In this document: positions 4,611-5,348 of the stretch, piece by piece
Layout: every line of letters starts with the position of its first letter
Numbering within the stretch: position 1 is the stretch's first letter
Assembly: GCA_013360985.1 (NCBI GenBank)
Contig: JABWAM010000173.1
Location: 1 to 5,348, forward strand
DNA length: 5,348 nt
Source: Verrucomicrobiia bacterium
GTDB lineage: Bacteria; Verrucomicrobiota; Verrucomicrobiia; JABWAM01
Direction of reading: 5' to 3'
Position numbers and translations under genes: made by a program
The notes under the pieces: generated by a model
Databases searched by the model: none
The model's input: the letters and a program-made list of their open reading frames with translations, nothing else
What the model was told of the DNA's origin: nothing

Positions 4611-5222
4611 ATGAACGACGTCTGGATTCATCCGACCAGCTCGGTCTCTGAAAAAGCCACGATCGGCGCCGGCACGAAAATCTGGCAGTTTTGCACCGTC
4701 CTTGCCGGCGCGCGGATCGGCCGCGAAGTCCTCCTCTCCCAAAACGTCTACGTCGAAGGACGCGCCGTCATCGGCGACCGCGTGAAGATCAAGAACAACG
4801 TCTCCCTCTACGACGGCGTCACAATCGAGGACGAGGCCTTCATCGGCCCCAGCGCCGTGTTCACCAACGTGATCAATCCGCGCAGTTTCGTGTCGCGCAA
4901 GGAAGAGTTTCTTTCCACGCGCGTCGGCCGCGGCGCAACCCTCGGCGCCAACGCCACCGTCGTCTGCGGCGTCGCGATCGGCGAGTACGCGTTGATCGGC
5001 GCGGGCGCCGTCGTCACGCGCGATGTGCCTCCCTACGCGATCATGCTCGGCGTTCCCGCCCGCCGCCGGGGTTGGGTCTGCCGCTGCGGCGTCACCCTCC
5101 CGAAACGCGCCCGCGCCGTGTGTCCCTCCTGCTCGAGCGTTTATCGAATCGATCGCGCCGCCTGTCGCCCGCTCGCCCCCGCCTCTCCGCGAAAAACGAT
5201 CGAGCGTCCTTCAGCCGCCTGA
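4611..5222 (+). CDS. wbpD: Left-handed beta-helix N-acetyltransferase, WbpD-like, with zinc-ribbon tail
   Basis: Predicted UDP-2-acetamido-3-amino-2,3-dideoxy-glucuronate N-acetyltransferase of 203 residues, using acetyl-CoA. Residues 5-150 are hexapeptide repeats that build a trimeric left-handed beta-helix (ATIGAGTKIWQFCTVLAGAR, IGDRVKIKNNVSLYDGVTIE, IGEYALIGAGAVVTRDVPPY). The loop FTNVINPRSF (84-93) and the end LGVPARRRGW are typical of the WbpD/WlbB group. A four-cysteine zinc ribbon follows (C157-x-C159, C171-x2-C174), common in environmental WbpD homologues. The tail after residue 180 is proline- and arginine-rich and may be non-functional or repeat-influenced. The start lies seven bases after the wbpB stop with no clear Shine-Dalgarno site, so reinitiation is likely. 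It is last in the visible operon; the aminotransferase that should make its substrate is not in the window. Confidence 0.85.
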   Translation: MNDVWIHPTSSVSEKATIGAGTKIWQFCTVLAGARIGREVLLSQNVYVEGRAVIGDRVKIKNNVSLYDGVTIEDEAFIGPSAVFTNVINPRSFVSRKEEFLSTRVGRGATLGANATVVCGVAIGEYALIGAGAVVTRDVPPYAIMLGVPARRRGWVCRCGVTLPKRARAVCPSCSSVYRIDRAACRPLAPASPRKTIERPSAA

Positions 5223-5348
5223 ATCGCCGCCCCTCGACCCTCGACCGCATCCTCGCCCTCCCTCCCTTGCGGATCACCCCTCGGACACATGGGGAAAGCG
5301 ATCGAACGGGAGAGGTAGGGCGAGGCCGCCGGCCGAGCCGCGCATCGC
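5223..5348 (+). repeat. Composite dispersed repeat, copy C, cut by window end
   Basis: Starts within ten bases of the wbpD stop. It has two perfect heptads and one degenerate heptad (5232-5252). The stretch 5232-5252 is identical to 479-499 of copy A. The 26-base block 5258-5283 matches 507-532 of copy A, followed by the hairpin core (5318-5340) and CGCATCGC (5341-5348), which matches 589-596. The A/T-rich mini-hairpin and ATGACGAAAGG seen in copies A and B are not recognisable; GAACGGGAGAGGTA takes their place. Orientation is the same as copies A and B. Confidence 0.88.

Noticed and set aside
3311..4612. A 433-codon minus-strand open frame opposite the oxidoreductase
   Set aside because: Composition is typical of an antisense shadow (R, D, V, G, A runs). 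The plus strand has a clear Rossmann motif, EKP motif and PHD pair.

Overview
This is a GC-rich bacterial window. It has three small gene groups, and the gaps between them are filled by one family of dispersed repeats. No rRNA, tRNA, CRISPR array, transposase or integrase is visible. The protein style and the pyrimidine-rich heptad repeats would fit the Verrucomicrobiota/PVC area. That is an impression from memory only, and no taxonomic marker gene is present. Recognisable Shine-Dalgarno sites are weak or absent before most starts.

Layout. (1) 1-334, minus strand: a type II HicBA toxin-antitoxin module. hicB lies upstream and overlaps hicA by a GTGA; hicA runs off the left edge. (2) 335-940: no gene. 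It holds the first repeat cluster (412-868) and, at its right end, a good sigma70-type promoter (904-931) whose start point falls almost on the vapB start codon. (3) 941-1626, plus strand: a VapBC toxin-antitoxin module (AbrB-fold antitoxin, PIN-domain RNase) joined by an ATGA overlap. (4) 1627-2261: no gene. It holds the second repeat cluster: an inverted pair of the repeat core (1628-1882) enclosing a strong hairpin, then a full composite copy (about 1931-2192). (5) 2262-5222, plus strand: a tight operon of three nucleotide-sugar genes (WbpA-like dehydrogenase, WbpB-like oxidoreductase, WbpD-like N-acetyltransferase). (6) 5223-5348: a third repeat copy cut by the window end.

How the genes work together. 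WbpA, WbpB and WbpD homologues carry out steps 1, 2 and 4 of the route from UDP-GlcNAc to UDP-2,3-diacetamido-2,3-dideoxy-glucuronic acid, a precursor for O-antigen or other surface polysaccharide. The aminotransferase of step 3 (WbpE) is not here and may lie beyond the right edge. The two toxin-antitoxin modules are divergent and separated by repeats.

The most unusual feature is the repeat family. It is modular, built from a GC-rich hairpin core whose stem is interrupted by a symmetrical GA/GA mismatch, a CTCCGTGGG box and arrays of a degenerate 7-base unit (CCTCGAN). It occupies every intergenic gap longer than 7 bases and none of the genes, apart from the extreme 3' end of vapC.
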